From Rutidosis leptorrhynchoides (taxonomy: Eukaryota > Streptophyta > Magnoliopsida > Asterales > Asteraceae), in NCBI RefSeq assembly GCF_046630445.1, contig NC_092334.1, forward strand, positions 102,247,501 to 102,311,500: 64,000 nt of DNA, read 5' to 3'. Shown in pieces: positions 36,241-49,023 of the stretch; position 1 is the stretch's first letter, and the number at the start of each line of letters is the position of its first letter. A model generated the notes under the pieces. It was not told where the DNA came from. It did no database searches and was given only the letters and a program-made list of their open reading frames with translations. Both the position numbers and the translations under genes were made by a program.

Positions 36241-37826
36241 TTTTTTTTTTTTTTTTTTTTTTCTCGTTAAAAGTATACATGTAAGACATAAAGATAAATT
36301 GATAAAATTGTAAAGTAAACAAAAAGTTCAATATAATAATTATACGTATATATATTTTTTATTTTGCGTATTTTTTGTTGGTGGGACGAAGAGAGACAGA
36401 GAGTATACTTGCATAGAGTTTCTATATCTATATATAATAATAAAACATACCCATATGAATTTGTAGAGGCTTTGGTATATTTCAGTTTCACATAAATGTC
36501 ACTACATGAATTATTTTTTACCCACAGACTTGTAAGAAAATGATACGAAGTAGTGAGCAATACATTACTAATTCTATTGAGCAGAAGTGTAGTTAGGTTC
36601 AGTGTCATATGATATGGGTCTTTTGTGTTTAAACTAATTTGCGCAATAGGTTATCAAACAGGCATAACAAGAACTATAAGCATCATCAAATGGACGTGCG
36701 TTATATCGATCTTTCTAAAGAGACATTACTTTGAATTTTACACATCTTTCCTTAAGTTTTATGGTATCACATACTATTTCAAAAGACTTATGCGAATTAA
36801 TTGAATTACTAAAATATCCTCATCATGTTTTTCATGGCTTGCAAGAATCAATCAAAGCTCAATATGTGCTTGATCGATCGATATACCAATAATCAAGTCT
36901 TCAGTCAAGTCAACTGGTTGAATACATCTAATCGACCTGGGAGCATTAGTCGGAATTGGTAACTATCTTTAATGATTGAAGAAAAAAACATGACCTGAGT
37001 ACCTACATCCACAAATATAGAAGATTTAAAATTTGATGATCACATTATGATTTACTCAATATTTTTATGTGTTGACCTAAGACGTGTAACATACACAGTA
37101 GTTGTGTTGTGTTTAACTATAGTTATCTTACGTATACAAATTGAAGTCTTGTTTACTTTGCTCAATAGAAATCTTGGTTCAAGAGTAAAATGACATGGGG
37201 ATTACAAAAGTCTACATACAACTTGTATAAAATAATAAAGGCATGCTCATTATGAAGATGAAGAGGCTTTTGCTGTAACTCAATCCCACATAATTAGCTA
37301 CTAACAAAGGTCAGTATATGAAACAGGGCAATACATGGACTAATAATGCATAATTTAATAGTAATGCTTTTCTAATTTAATAGTAATGCTTTTCATAACC
37401 ATCCATTTCAATTTTATAATTTAAAAAGAGGTTGACCCTTCAGGTTCTAAAAAACCCTTCTCTATCTTGTTAGTGATGTCTGTCCAGTCTCAATTATTGA
37501 CTTTGTGACCAAATCAAAAACATAAAATTAGCAGCCACAAGACCCTTGGTCAGATATTCAGATAGGCTTCCAACTTCCAAACTCAATAAATTTCAACAAT
37601 GGCTGATTACAGTTTACAACAAATACCAAAGTTCAAGATTAGCCCAAACAATGACTTGATAAAAGATAATATTCTCAGTTTATTATTCAACTTGACTATT
37701 GTAATCACACAAAAGTCATATAAAGATACAAAATTGATTCATGAAAATGACTCCCTACAAAATTATCCCCAAAAATAAACACAGCATTATGTTCAATGTT
37801 ACAACAAATAAATTCTAACAAGTAAC
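36241..37826. other. Intergenic DNA downstream of WIP
   Basis: It begins with a run of about 22 T's. The 113-codon minus frame at 36267-36608 has no recognisable domain and is AT-driven. A 22-base direct duplication (TAATTTAATAGTAATGCTTT) lies at about 37350-37395. It should contain the 3' UTR of WIP near 37700-37826. Nothing else is recognised. Confidence 0.5.
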
Positions 37827-40800
37827 TTACGTGGGTACAACCTCTACGTTTCGCGGAACAAATTTCAGGTACAGGATTACAAGCAATAGTATCAGCTGAA
37901 TCATAAAACGCGTAACAAATTTACACAACCTTTTTTGCAGATTCTTTACATCTTCTCGGGCCTCTAACTTCGCGACTTGCTTTTTAGGCCCCAGTGTATC
38001 TTGTGATGATACGTTCTTTTGTTGTAAATTATGTTTAATTTCACTTAACGGCCCTGCAGTCAAGGTTTTAGTAGTTGTAGTTATTACTACATATTCCACC
38101 TCAGCTTGAATTATTTTCTTTAAGAGATCCTCAAGCTCAGTGTCTCCTGAAATTAAGGTGGATTCTAGTTCCAAAATCTTGGCATCCTTGATCTCAAGCA
38201 TATCGTTAATCGAGGAATCAAGGATAAATGAATCGTCTTTTCCAACATCCCTCCATTTCTGCACTTCTGAAAATGATAAATCGATCTTATAAGCAAAAAA
38301 GCAATAACTTATTAGAACTGTACAAGGGTGTATTTGTTTACATCTCAATTGAATGGTTCAAAGCTGAATGCTGAACCATTTAGCATTCAGCGCGTTTGTT
38401 TTCGACCTCTGAATGACATATGATGCTGAAAGGTTCAACACTCAGGGTGTGTTTGATAAAACTGAATGATTTAGCGCTGAATGGTTCAAAATATGAAGGA
38501 TTCAAAGCCTCTGAATAAAGTTTGTTCTGAATGATAATAAGCTGTTTGATAATCATTTAAAATGAACGATATAAAGTGAGTAAAATTACCTTATCAAAGT
38601 GTAACATGAATAAAATATTCAATATACTTGTTAATTAAGTGTTCAGGATAAGATTTGAGAAGAAAATTACAGAAAATTTAAGCTCTTAATGGTTAAGAGA
38701 GTGTTTCATCTCTGAATGATTCAGCACTGAATTCTGAACCATTCAGCACCATATGTCATTCAGAGGTCAGAAACAAACGCACTGAATGCTTAATGGTTCA
38801 GCATTCAGCACTGAACCATTCCATTAAGAGGCAAACAAACTCACCCTCAGTGTTGAACCATTCAAAGTTGCAACACTCTCTTAACCATGAAGCGCCTAAT
38901 TATCCCGTAATATCCTCCTCAATTTATATTGAGAACACTTAATAAACACGTATATTGAGTTTTGTATTCATGTAACACGTTAATAAGGTAATTTTACATG
39001 ATTCATATCGTTTATTCAAAATGATTATCAAACAACTTATTTTCATTCAGAACCAAGTTTATTCAAAGACTTTGAATCGTTCAGATTATGAATTATTAAT
39101 TCAGGGATTAATCATTCAGTTTTATCAAACTCAGCCTAATTTAATAATGTGCTAATGGCAGACAAAATTATCTCATTTTAGATATTACAAATAAAGCAAC
39201 CTACAGGGACAAATATATTTTGAAAGAAAAAAGGATTATGATTTTACAGTTAAAGGGCTCTTTAAGATTTTATTTTCAGAGTGATTGCGAGTTCGAAAAT
39301 TCTATTTATTTAAAGTTTACAAGTAGAATGACCTTGTTTAGTAAGTAACGTATTCTACCACTAATTAATCTATAAAACCAAAAACCGTTTCACTATATTT
39401 AACGCTAGACGCTGATCAGTTATGACTTGAATAATGAATACACAACATCTAGATAATCACTTGTAAAACATAATGCCAAACATCACCATCAACTTATAGC
39501 ATGCAAATTAGCTTGAAAATAAAGAAAAATAGGTGAAAAAACTTGCCTAATGCAAAGTTCAATGATCCAGTTAGCTGCAGAGCACAAAAACATACTTATG
39601 ATATCCAAAATTACTTTAAATGACAACCAATCGATTGTTATAAGTGTATAAGATAATAATGCCACACCCAATTATCTCATCCTAGATATTACTAATAAAG
39701 CAAACTACCGAAACAAATAAAAGGAAGAAGGATAATGATTTTACAGTTAAAGGGCTCTTTAAGATTGCACTTTTAAGTGATTGCAAGTTTGTAAATTCTA
39801 CTTATTTAAAAGTTTACACGTAGAATAACCCTAAGTAATGACTAACATATTATACCCCTGATTAATTAGAAAGCCAAATTCCATTTCACTATATTCAAAC
39901 GCTAGACGCTGATCAGTTAAGACTTGAATACACAATACCAAACATCCCCCATCAACTTATAGAATGAAACTTTCCTAATACAAAGTTGAATGATCCAGTT
40001 ACTAGCAGAGCTTAAAAACATACATATCATATCCAAAATTACATGAAATGACAACCATTAAACAAATAATAACAAAGCAGGAAACTTTATCGGAATAATT
40101 CTAAAAAATATAATGAAACACACAGAGATCAACAAGCTACCTTTCTCGAATTCCTTCTGGGCAAGATCAAGTCCTTTGATAGATTCCACAAGAACATCCT
40201 CATGCTTCTCAGATGCAATATCCTCAGATTCATCATCACCTTTTAAGAATTCAATTCGTTCTTCTCCTTCTTCATTATAATGTATATCACCATAATTAGC
40301 ATCATCACTATAGTCTTCATCATAACTCACAAACCCGCCACCACTCTTACTTGCTACAGTGTTAATACCCTGCACAAACAAAAAGTTGGTGCTTCTAGAG
40401 TCAGATTCCACTGAGTTTTCCTTCTCGATTTGAAACCCCCGAGCCTTCTTCCCGGGTTCAAATCGACCATTTCTCCGTTGATCATAATCAGATACAATTA
40501 CAACTTGATTCCTCCCATTTAAACCATTTATTTCATTTCTGATTCTCGGAATACTAGCAGCCGTAGATGATCTACTACTCTGGTCAGAATCCTCCCTAGT
40601 AGCAACTGTTGAATTACCATTATTGTTCACATCACCATTTATATTACTATCTTTTTTAACAAGTTCCCTAGGTATTCGCCGCCATTTTTTCAACACTGAC
40701 CGCGTTTTGGACAACGTTTCGGTGACCGCAGGTTGTATTACATCTACTAATTTTCCATTCTTATCTTCAACATGATAAACTCCATTACTATTTGATTTGT

Positions 40801-41132
40801 TTTCACTATCATTCATTGATTGTAATACAGGTAACTCAGTTCCTAAATCCATACCTAAATTATACAGTCTCTGTATATGTGTTTACATTTACATACAGAG
40901 TAATACATACATACATACAAACAACAAAGTGTATCAAAACCTTAGATAGATTACAGTACATATCAAAATGGATAGCAAATAGCAACAATAAACTGAAAAT
41001 CAGATCTCAGATGTCTAATTGTGTGCAATTCTTCGATATGGTGACATAACTGGGGAATCAAATTATTATTATAAGTGAAATTGAAGTGTAAAGTATAAAA
41101 ATTGGAAGACTTGAGCGTACCTTAGATTCCAT
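37827..41132 (-). CDS. WIP: WPP-domain-interacting protein (WIP), plant KASH protein of the nuclear envelope
   Basis: Three coding exons on the minus strand: 41132-41121 (MESK), 40870-40141 and 38266-37827. The splice sites are AAG|GTACGC...TATACAG|AGACTG and GAAAG|GTAGCT...TTTTCAG|AAGTGC, and they join one frame of 393 residues. The protein has a low-complexity N-terminal half with VLKKWRRIPRELVKKD (63-78), SDYDQRRNGRFEP (131-143) and an acidic patch (188-222). A coiled-coil region spans about 235-360, a membrane segment about 367-383 (FMIQLILLLVILYLKF), and the protein ends VVPT. A C-terminal membrane anchor plus VPT is the plant KASH signature. WIPs sit in the outer nuclear envelope, bind SUN proteins inside and WPP/WIT-RanGAP partners outside. 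It is shorter than the 489-residue Arabidopsis WIP1 as I recall it. Translation could instead begin at Met11 in exon 2. Confidence 0.88.
38326..39136. mobile_element. Interleaved Tourist-like MITEs in WIP intron 2
   Basis: Element B runs from GGGTGTGTTTGATAAAACTG (38445) to its inverse CAGTTTTATCAAACTCAGCC (39136). Its inverted arms exceed 190 bases, and the flanking triplets are TCA and TAA. A shorter related block (GGGTGTATTTGTTTACATC, 38326-38444) sits just outside B, and its inverted partner (ending 38846) lies inside B's core. The order A, B, A', B' suggests repeated insertion and rearrangement. The left end is only 60 bases from the exon 3 acceptor. Confidence 0.75.
39167..40056. repeat. 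Diverged tandem duplication in WIP intron 2
   Basis: Two copies start at about 39167 and 39672 (ATTATCTCAT...AGATATTAC). They share blocks such as ACAGTTAAAGGGCTCTTTAA, GCTAGACGCTGATCAGTTA and CATATCCAAAATTAC. The second copy ends about 80 bases before the exon 2 donor and is shorter by several internal deletions. Divergence suggests an old event. Confidence 0.85.
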
Positions 41133-41523
41133 AATAATGGAGTTTTAATTTGGGGGAAATGATGGCGATTGATTGAATTGGATGAAACTGAGCCCTAAAT
41201 AGTGATTGTGAATTAACATATGCAACTTGTTGCTGTAGCCATGAAAATGAAATTTCTCGGAATATTAGAAAAAAATAAAAACTGAAATATACTCCGTAAT
41301 TAATAATTAAAGTTTAAAGTTTATTTATATGTTATACAATAATTTATTTATTTATAATAATGGAATAATAATAAATGGAAAATAATTGAACGTGGGAAGT
41401 TGGACAACGAAGAGTGGTAGTGGGCCAGCTTAAAGACATAACCGTCACGCTGGAAGTCACGTGACATCGGGTCCTTATTCTCTCGATCACTTTTTATTTT
41501 CGGCGATTAAAATCATACGGAGT
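41133..41523 (-). promoter_or_regulatory. Upstream region of WIP
   Basis: For the minus-strand gene this holds the 5' UTR and proximal promoter. A palindromic GTCACGTGAC (41456-41465) contains the G-box CACGTG, and TGGGCC (41421-41426) resembles a site II element. Both are typical of plant promoters. No TATA box is obvious, in keeping with a housekeeping gene. Confidence 0.5.
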
Positions 41524-41831
41524 AGAACTGAAAGAAATTTGGTTACCGTGCCCGGTTCGGTAAAGCGTTAATTTCTGTAAATTATTCAGTTTGATGTTTT
41601 GCTTTCGTTAGTTTAGAGCGGCGGTTCTTGTATTTGGTCATAGAACTCAAAGAAATTTGGTTACCATAAAGCGTTAATATCTGTTAATTATTCAATTTGA
41701 TGTTTTGCTTTCTGTATTTGGTTATAGAACTCAAAGAAATTTGGTTACCGTAAAGTGTTAATTTCTGTTAATTATTCAGTATGATGTTTTGCTTTCGTTA
41801 GTTTAGAGTGGCGGTTCTTGTATTTGGTTAG
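41524..41831. repeat. About 110-bp tandem repeat, three copies
   Basis: Units start at 41524, 41642 and 41726 with AGAACTNAAAGAAATTTGG and contain TTATTCAGTTTGATGTTTTG. The middle unit lacks about 30 bases (the GTTAGTTTAGAGNGGCGG segment), and the first has an extra GTGCCCGGTTCG. Confidence 0.88.
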
Positions 41832-42525
<694 letters not shown>

Positions 42526-42819
42526 TGAATATATCAACCCACATTATCATGTGAAAAATTAATTTATCAAATATTGCAGTGGTACTTGTATTTGATTATT
42601 TTGGTTTGAGGTAGTAAGGATTTTTGTTTTCATCCCGGTGTCATGTAGATGGCTTGACTCGTTTTTTAGTTAATTATAACCCGTGTTAGTTTGTACGTGT
42701 TCGTTTACTGATACTGACCATTGCTATGTTGGTTGTAATTTTGTTAGTTTTTTCATTTTTCGATGAAAAGACTCTGTTCTTATATAGTTCTCGTTATTTT
42801 CATAATACACCCTTTTATG

Positions 42820-43370
42820 GATATTGGTTCAGTGCAGCTAGTTAATCGTCTGGATAGTTGGGGATGGTTACTCACCGAGGATGGTTTATACTTGGTAAAT
42901 AGTGCCCACTCTCATATTGACTCCATTTCTTTACCTACTATGGAACAATCTTTCAAGTGGTTTAAGCTTATCCATCGAAAAGTGAACATTTTCCTTTGGC
43001 GCCTCTATATAGATTGTCTCCCATCTCGTTGGAATCTTTCTAAGAGAGGTATTCATTTGAAGTCTATCTTGTATCCTTCTTGCAACACCAGGGCTTAGAC
43101 ATCTCATCACGTGTTTTTTGAATTCGATTTGGCTATGGGTATATGGAATCATATGTGTCTTTGGGTGGATATTTTCACTTTACAGAATCCTTCATTTACA
43201 AACTAAAAAAAGCTGCTTGAAGACACATACTTTTGAAGGAATCCAGAGATACCTTGAAGACTATATGGGTTGCCTCTCCATGGTTTCTTTGGCGCTTCCG
43301 CAATGGATCCACTTTTGGTTCTTCACGTTTGAAAATGAATATGTTATATGATTGCATTCAATTTCTATTT
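42820..43370 (+). pseudogene. Second LINE zf-RVT fragment
   Basis: The + strand encodes DSWGWLLTEDGLYLVNSAHS, then KVNIFLWRLYIDCLPSRWNL, SKRGIHLKSILYPSCNTRA and a stop. Beyond the stop and frame changes it continues with HHVFFEFDLAMGIWNHMC and WVASPWFLWRFRNGSTFGSS. This is the zf-RVT tail of a plant L1-type LINE, facing opposite to the copy at 27208. Loss of one expected cysteine (YPSC for CPxC), nonsense codons and frameshifts show that it is decayed. Confidence 0.8.
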
Positions 43371-43499
43371 TTATTGTGTTGAAATCATATGGTTGATTAT
43401 TCAATCTTCTCCTAGAAAGGCTTGTACTTTGTTGACTTAATGTTTTGTCTCTTTCAGTTATGTTTGGGTTTGCTCTTGTTGTTGGATACAAATTAAGGA

Positions 43500-43517
43500 G
43501 GGGGGGGGGGGGGGGGG
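43500..43517 (+). repeat. 18-base G run, possible expanded polypurine tract
   Basis: A homopolymer of 18 G's, preceded by 'aaattaagga' and followed 11 bases later by a copia-like LTR. A purine tract of that form normally precedes a copia 3' LTR, so this may be such a tract grown by slippage. It could also contain assembly error. Confidence 0.6.
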
Positions 43518-43528
43518 TAAAGTGTCAA

Positions 43529-43920
43529 TGTTGGAAAGATGTTGCTGGAAGGACTGTTATTGTAAATCCAAAAGACATTAGTTGACTTTTCTTATTTTTT
43601 CAATTATGTAAGGGCCCAAGATGTGTTTTCTCATACATATATACCCCAAATCTCATTAGGGTTATTCACTAGTTGAAATCCCGATCATCGTTTATCTCTT
43701 TTCTCCCAATTTAAGAGTTTCAGTTTTGTTCTTATTATTCTTGGTTCATCTTCATAATCAGGTGTTCTTTTTATAAAGAAATGTATAAGATTGTGACTGC
43801 AAGTCATAATCCGCTTGGTTAAATTTTGTAATCGTTTGAATTAAAGTTGATTAAGGGTTTCTTTGATTAAATCTAGTGTTTGTGTGCTAGTATTCTGGAA
43901 TTCTGACATGGTATCAGAGC
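43529..43920 (+). mobile_element. Copia-type LTR (380 bp) with primer site
   Basis: It starts TGTTGGAAAGATG and ends ATTCTGACA at 43908, and TGGTATCAGAGC follows at 43909-43920. Copia LTRs are short and often begin TGTTGGA. With a PBS on its right it acts as a 5' LTR; the purine tract on its left would suit a 3' LTR. No second copy is in the window. Confidence 0.7.
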
Positions 43921-44832
43921 GATTGGTCATGTATATCGGCTGATTCATTTATCTGCAAAAAACTAGGGTTTCAAAATTGTTTTGGGTACTTACTGTTATT
44001 GGTGCGTGGTTGACATGTGTTCTATGTTTACACCTCTTGGCTGATCCAGAGGTTTATTTGTCTTCCGATGCTGTCAATTGTGATTCCTTAGTCTTATCTT
44101 CTTCCATTATTACTGTAAGTTCTTTTTCATTTTCTCTTTGAATATGAGTCTACGCGTGAGTTTCAGGTGAAGTTCGTTATCCTTGATCTACCAACATTGA
44201 TTGGATGTGAAATCCTGGCTCTAACAACTTAATTAACTTGATTCTTATAGCCATCGGAGTTCTCTTGAAAGGCATCTTTCAAGACCTTATAACGTTATTA
44301 CGTTGAGTCTTCCATTTTTATTTCTTGTTTCTATTGTATAGCTAACCTGCAGGTTGCTTGACTAGTAGTCAATTGCTGTTGCTGGAGTTGGTAATTTGTA
44401 ATTTCTAAGCTGCTTTTCTCTCTTGTGTCTTTGTGTTTGATTATGTGTTTTTGATTGTCTTATGTGTCTTGTGTTTTATCTGCTTGTCTTCTGTGTTATC
44501 TATTTGATTAGTTACACTATCGGGTACACTGCCCGTGAGTGTGTGTAATTATAAAAGGTAATTCTTGTTAAATATATTATAGACGCAATTTTACACATCA
44601 CATATCTAGGCCTATGTCTCTTAAATCAAGTTTTATTCGTACCGATAATCTCCCTATTTTTCTCTCGACACTGATGCACCAATATTTTGTGAAACGAGGT
44701 TGTTTCTTCTCTATGTTCGCTTCATGTACCAAATTCGCATCAATCTTTGCTACAAGTGTCTTGGTTTTGAAATCTCCACCTTCATCGAAAGACCCCTTCT
44801 ACTTATTATTAGTAATATTAAAAGATAAGATT
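43921..44832 (+). other. Remnant internal DNA of the first copia element
   Basis: About 900 bases after the PBS. No gag or pol similarity is recognised, and short frames such as 44614-44838 look random. It ends where the next copia LTR starts. Confidence 0.4.
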
Positions 44833-44967
44833 TGTTAGTTATTGAATATTTCTTTATTATGGTAATTATATATTGTATTCAATTGTAATTCCTTGTAATT
44901 TTCTATATATATCAATATAATCCAAGACTACAATTTGTGGCTTGTAATTTTCACATGGTATCAGCCT
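44833..44967 (+). mobile_element. Short copia LTR (123 bp) with primer site
   Basis: TGTTAGTTATTGAA to TTTTCACA (44833-44955), directly followed by TGGTATCAGCCT, a methionine-tRNA-like primer site. Its size and position before copia gag-pol remnants on the same strand support a 5' LTR. Confidence 0.65.
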
Positions 44968-46341
44968 AATTGATCCATAACCCTAAATCACCTCCTTCCC
45001 TTTTCTTTTTCTTTTCTTCTTTTTTGGCCGACGTAACAAGAACGGGGAATTTGTTTCTTGATTCACTAAAAGTGGTTCATGAATTCTTAGATTCCCATCT
45101 TTAGCAATTAAAATACGTCGCATATTTAATTGGTTTACCGACTTTTAAATTGCTGTTTGCAAAATCAATAAACATCCACCAAATTTAAAGAAACTTTGTT
45201 TCTTTCTTTTATTGATTTCGATTGTGTCAGCCGTAGTCGAGCAAGCATATTATATTAATCTATTAGTAATTGTTTCTATCGTTCTCTTTTTCTATAATAT
45301 CTGATTTATTAACTGCTTCTGCTCTTTTCCTTGTTTTTCTTTCTTCTTCGGCCATCATGACTGGTCATATTGTTGGTAGACGACCTCCTCGCTGCCAGTT
45401 ATGTCGTAATAATGGGCACTATGCTTCTGCGTATCCCGATCTACATACTTATGCATCACGCTCATCTGTTTTTGATGCTAAAGCTATAATTCCTCGGTTT
45501 GGTGTATTGATTCAGGGGCTACCACGCACATGACTCCATTATTATCTCATCTTGACTCAGTCACACCCTACTCAGGTAATGAACAAGTCACGGTTGGTAA
45601 TGGTAACTCGATACTGATATCACATATAGGCACTTCTCTCATCTCTAAAGATATTAAACTCTAGATGTCCTTGTTGTCCCCTATATTATCAAGAATCTTT
45701 TATCTATTAGCAAATTGACATCTGATAACCCTATTGACATATTATTTAATGACCATGAGTTTGTTATTCAGAATCGTTTCACAAGAGAAATACTGGCAAT
45801 GGGCCGAAGGCATAACGATCTTTATATTTTATAGCGTGGTCAAAAAGCTTTTGTCGCCACTTTGCATTCAAATAAAAGTGTGCGTCTTACGATTTATGGC
45901 ATACCCATTTAGGGCATATATCTTTTGATATAATTTCTTTGTTGAATAAACGTGGTGAATTGTCGGTTACATCTTTATTGCCAACACCATGCGTATGTTT
46001 GTCATGTCAGCTTTCAAAAAGCAAACGTTTGTCATTTATGACTAATGAAAAACGTGCATTAAGTGTTTTAGATCTTGTGCACTGTGATCTTTAGGGACCT
46101 TCACCCGTACCATCTACTGGTGGTTACCGCTATTATGTTGTGTTTATTGATGATTACAACAGGTTCACGTGGTTTTATCCACTCAAAACAGAATTTGAAT
46201 TTGTGAGCATATTTACGGGCTTTTTAACCTTTGTGCAAACGCAATTTTATTGTAAAATTAAGGTTTTCCAAAGTGATGGTGGGACTGAATTTCTCAACCA
46301 TAGTGTTCGGCTTTTACTCTCTCAAAATGGCACTCATCATC
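44968..46341 (+). pseudogene. Degenerate Ty1/copia gag-pol up to integrase
   Basis: After a short leader, a gag zinc-knuckle remnant is visible near 45380 (RRPPRCQLCRNNGHYASAYP; the third Cys is replaced by Tyr). The protease DSGATTHMTP (45509-45538) still has its catalytic DSG triplet. Next come a GAG-pre-integrase part (GHISFD-like text near 45900), then CDL and YYVVFIDDYNRFTWFYPL (near 46130) with KVFQSDGGTEF, the integrase core with its DDY and QSDGGxEF aspartates. The order is right for copia (integrase before RT). Most of gag is deleted and several stops and shifts intervene. The frame is cut at 46341, after SQNGTHHL, by LARD-3. Confidence 0.85.
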
Positions 46342-49023
46342 TATAACAACCCTCATATTTACATACTTGAATTGACTAATTTGCCCCTAGGGTTGTTATC
46401 CATACTTAATATATGATTAAATTCGACGTTGATTAAATATTTTTTTTTTGTCGACACGTTTTGTTAACTAAAGTTTATACTAATTATATAAAATAACTTT
46501 AGTTAATATTAATATTAATGTGTATTATATATAAAACTATATGTAACATAATTATTAATTAAATGATAAGTTATTTTAATCATCATTTATATTTTTAGCT
46601 TATAAAAAAAAAGAAATAAGATTTTTTTATAAATTAAATAATGAGCCCATGAATTTTGACTAAATATTTTCAAAAACAAAAAAACTTATTAAAAATATTT
46701 TTAACATGTTTTTATTATTTTGTCAAAATTGACGCCTTTATTTTATTATATTTTTTTTCTTTTCACCAACCATTTTTACCTATAAATACCAACCTAAAAC
46801 TCATATATTTTTCACACAACCCCTAAATCTTTCTCTCAAAATTTTGAAGAAATTTGAGGTACTTTCTTTTTCTTTTTTTTATTTCATTTTTTTCTTTCGA
46901 TTTACATAAAATAATATATAAATCGAATTAAATAGTTATAAATCATTAAAATTAGTAAAAATAATTTTTACAGATTCTATTAATCACATATAAGTTATTA
47001 AATTTGAAATATTAATTTATATGTTGTGCTATATATATATTTTTTTATTTTTGTTTCGGTTAGTATATATATACTATAAATCAATAAAAATTAGTACAAC
47101 TTAAAAACTGAAAAAAAATATTTTCATAACTTTAAATTAACATAAAAAGAATATTAGAATTGAAATCAAAATTTATTTACTATTTTATATATATATTCTA
47201 TATTTTAATCAAAACCGCTATATATATGTAGATAAAATAGATATAAATGATATAAAATATTAAGATCAGTAAGAATTGTATAAAAATTAGTTGGAACTGT
47301 TAAGGAACATGTAAAAATGATTTTTAGAATTTTTGGAATATTATTTATATTTAATTACGAATTACTTATTAATTAAACACAAAAACTATAAAAAATTCGT
47401 AATAAAATATTAAATAGTAATAAAAATAATTAATTTTTTTTTGAGATTACTATACTTTTATAAACAAGCAAAAATTATAAAAATTAAATAAATGGGTTGA
47501 TTAGTATTTAAATAGAATTTACTTTTGCATTATTCTAAACCGAGAGAAATAATAAAGAAAATACAAAATAAATACAAACGTGTATTAAATCTATTTTTAT
47601 AAAATTTTTATATGATTAGTAGCATCACTAGATACTTTAAAAAAATATAAAAATTAATTTTAAATTGTTTTTCCTATTTATTTAATTATAGGCCGATTAG
47701 AATGGTTAAATAATTAGAAAACATTAAATAAATAATATTTTGATATAAAATTTGATTTAATAATTTTTATAACATTTTTACAGAATATAGAACCTGTGAA
47801 AAATATAAAATTATTTATTTAGGTCGATTTGATATTTATTACCTAATTAACTTTGATTTAATCTAAACCGAGAACATATGCAAAGAAAAATGTAAATAAA
47901 TATAAAAACTTGGAAAAATTATTTTTGTAAATGTTTCTACTGATTCATATACCTAACTAGAGTTATAAAAATTATGAACAAAATTTTTAGGTAACTAATG
48001 GAATTAATCAACAAATTAAATCGTATATGTATATAATTCGGCTAAACTAATTAAATACATTAATATTATATTGTTACTATTATTATAAAACATCAAAATA
48101 ATACTTATAATAACTAATTAATTCCTTTCCCTATTATACATACATATACTTTATTAATTCATAAAATACAATAATATATATAATAATAAACCCAAACTTA
48201 TATACACTTAAATAAATAATAAAGATAATCGAATTATTAATACGATAATAATAAACTTATTAATATCATATTATTAATACATAAACATGTCGTATTTCTA
48301 TACTCACATAATGGGTGAAGGTTATGATCAAAAGATAACGTATGACTTATACGAACTCACCGCTATTTACGGTAAAGTGGATGATGTCTAGGTTGCCATA
48401 ATGGGAATAAGGTTTTGGATTAAACGAAAGGTTGTAGACTTATAGTCCAACTGAAAGTTCCTGACCCCCGGTTACATCTGGTCATCCCGACTTACTTAAT
48501 AGCATTGAAGTTTGGACGAAGTTGTACAACATCTTAATGTGGAGGATTATAACCCAAACGTTCTAAAACTATAAACCTGCTTTAAATGGAAACTTTTCAA
48601 AAGTAGAAACTCTTACTATAAATTGTCACTATTAATATAATCCTTATATTAATAAACATACTTTTTGTCTGTTAGAACATAACTGACTAAATGTTATATC
48701 TCTAGGTTGAGATCTCCGTTACTTACTTCCGTCATTTCTTTTCTTTGTGGATTATCTTCAACTGCTATTTAAGGTGAACTTCATAGCCCCACTTTTTACT
48801 GTTTCATAACAGTTTTACAACTTTTGGGGTGAGACACATGCTTGCTTTATAACTGTTTTACGCTTAGACACAAGTACTAAATTGTTAACTATGCTGTCAT
48901 GCTTTGATTCATACTAAATCCCTACCGTAATATCGTTAATTGCTACGTTTAAATGCAAACTTAATTATTGTGAGTAAGCCTATTGAGAGTAACGTCTCTA
49001 ACCATTCGACCGTTGGTCTTTGG
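46342..49023 (+). mobile_element. LARD-3 5' LTR, first part
   Basis: It begins TATAACAACCCTCAT (probably TG changed to TA) right after the copia integrase frame breaks. A TATAAATA box lies at 46781-46788. It runs to 49023, where LARD-2 is inserted, and resumes at 60168; the TTTGG duplication (49019-49023 and 60163-60167) proves continuity. The segment 48780-49023 matches the LTR of R at about 2790-2995; the upstream part does not. Bases 46900-48300 are extremely AT-rich with no gene. Confidence 0.8.

Noticed and set aside
36267-36608. A 113-codon minus-strand frame
   Set aside because: No domain or conserved pattern; it lies in AT-rich spacer beside a T run.
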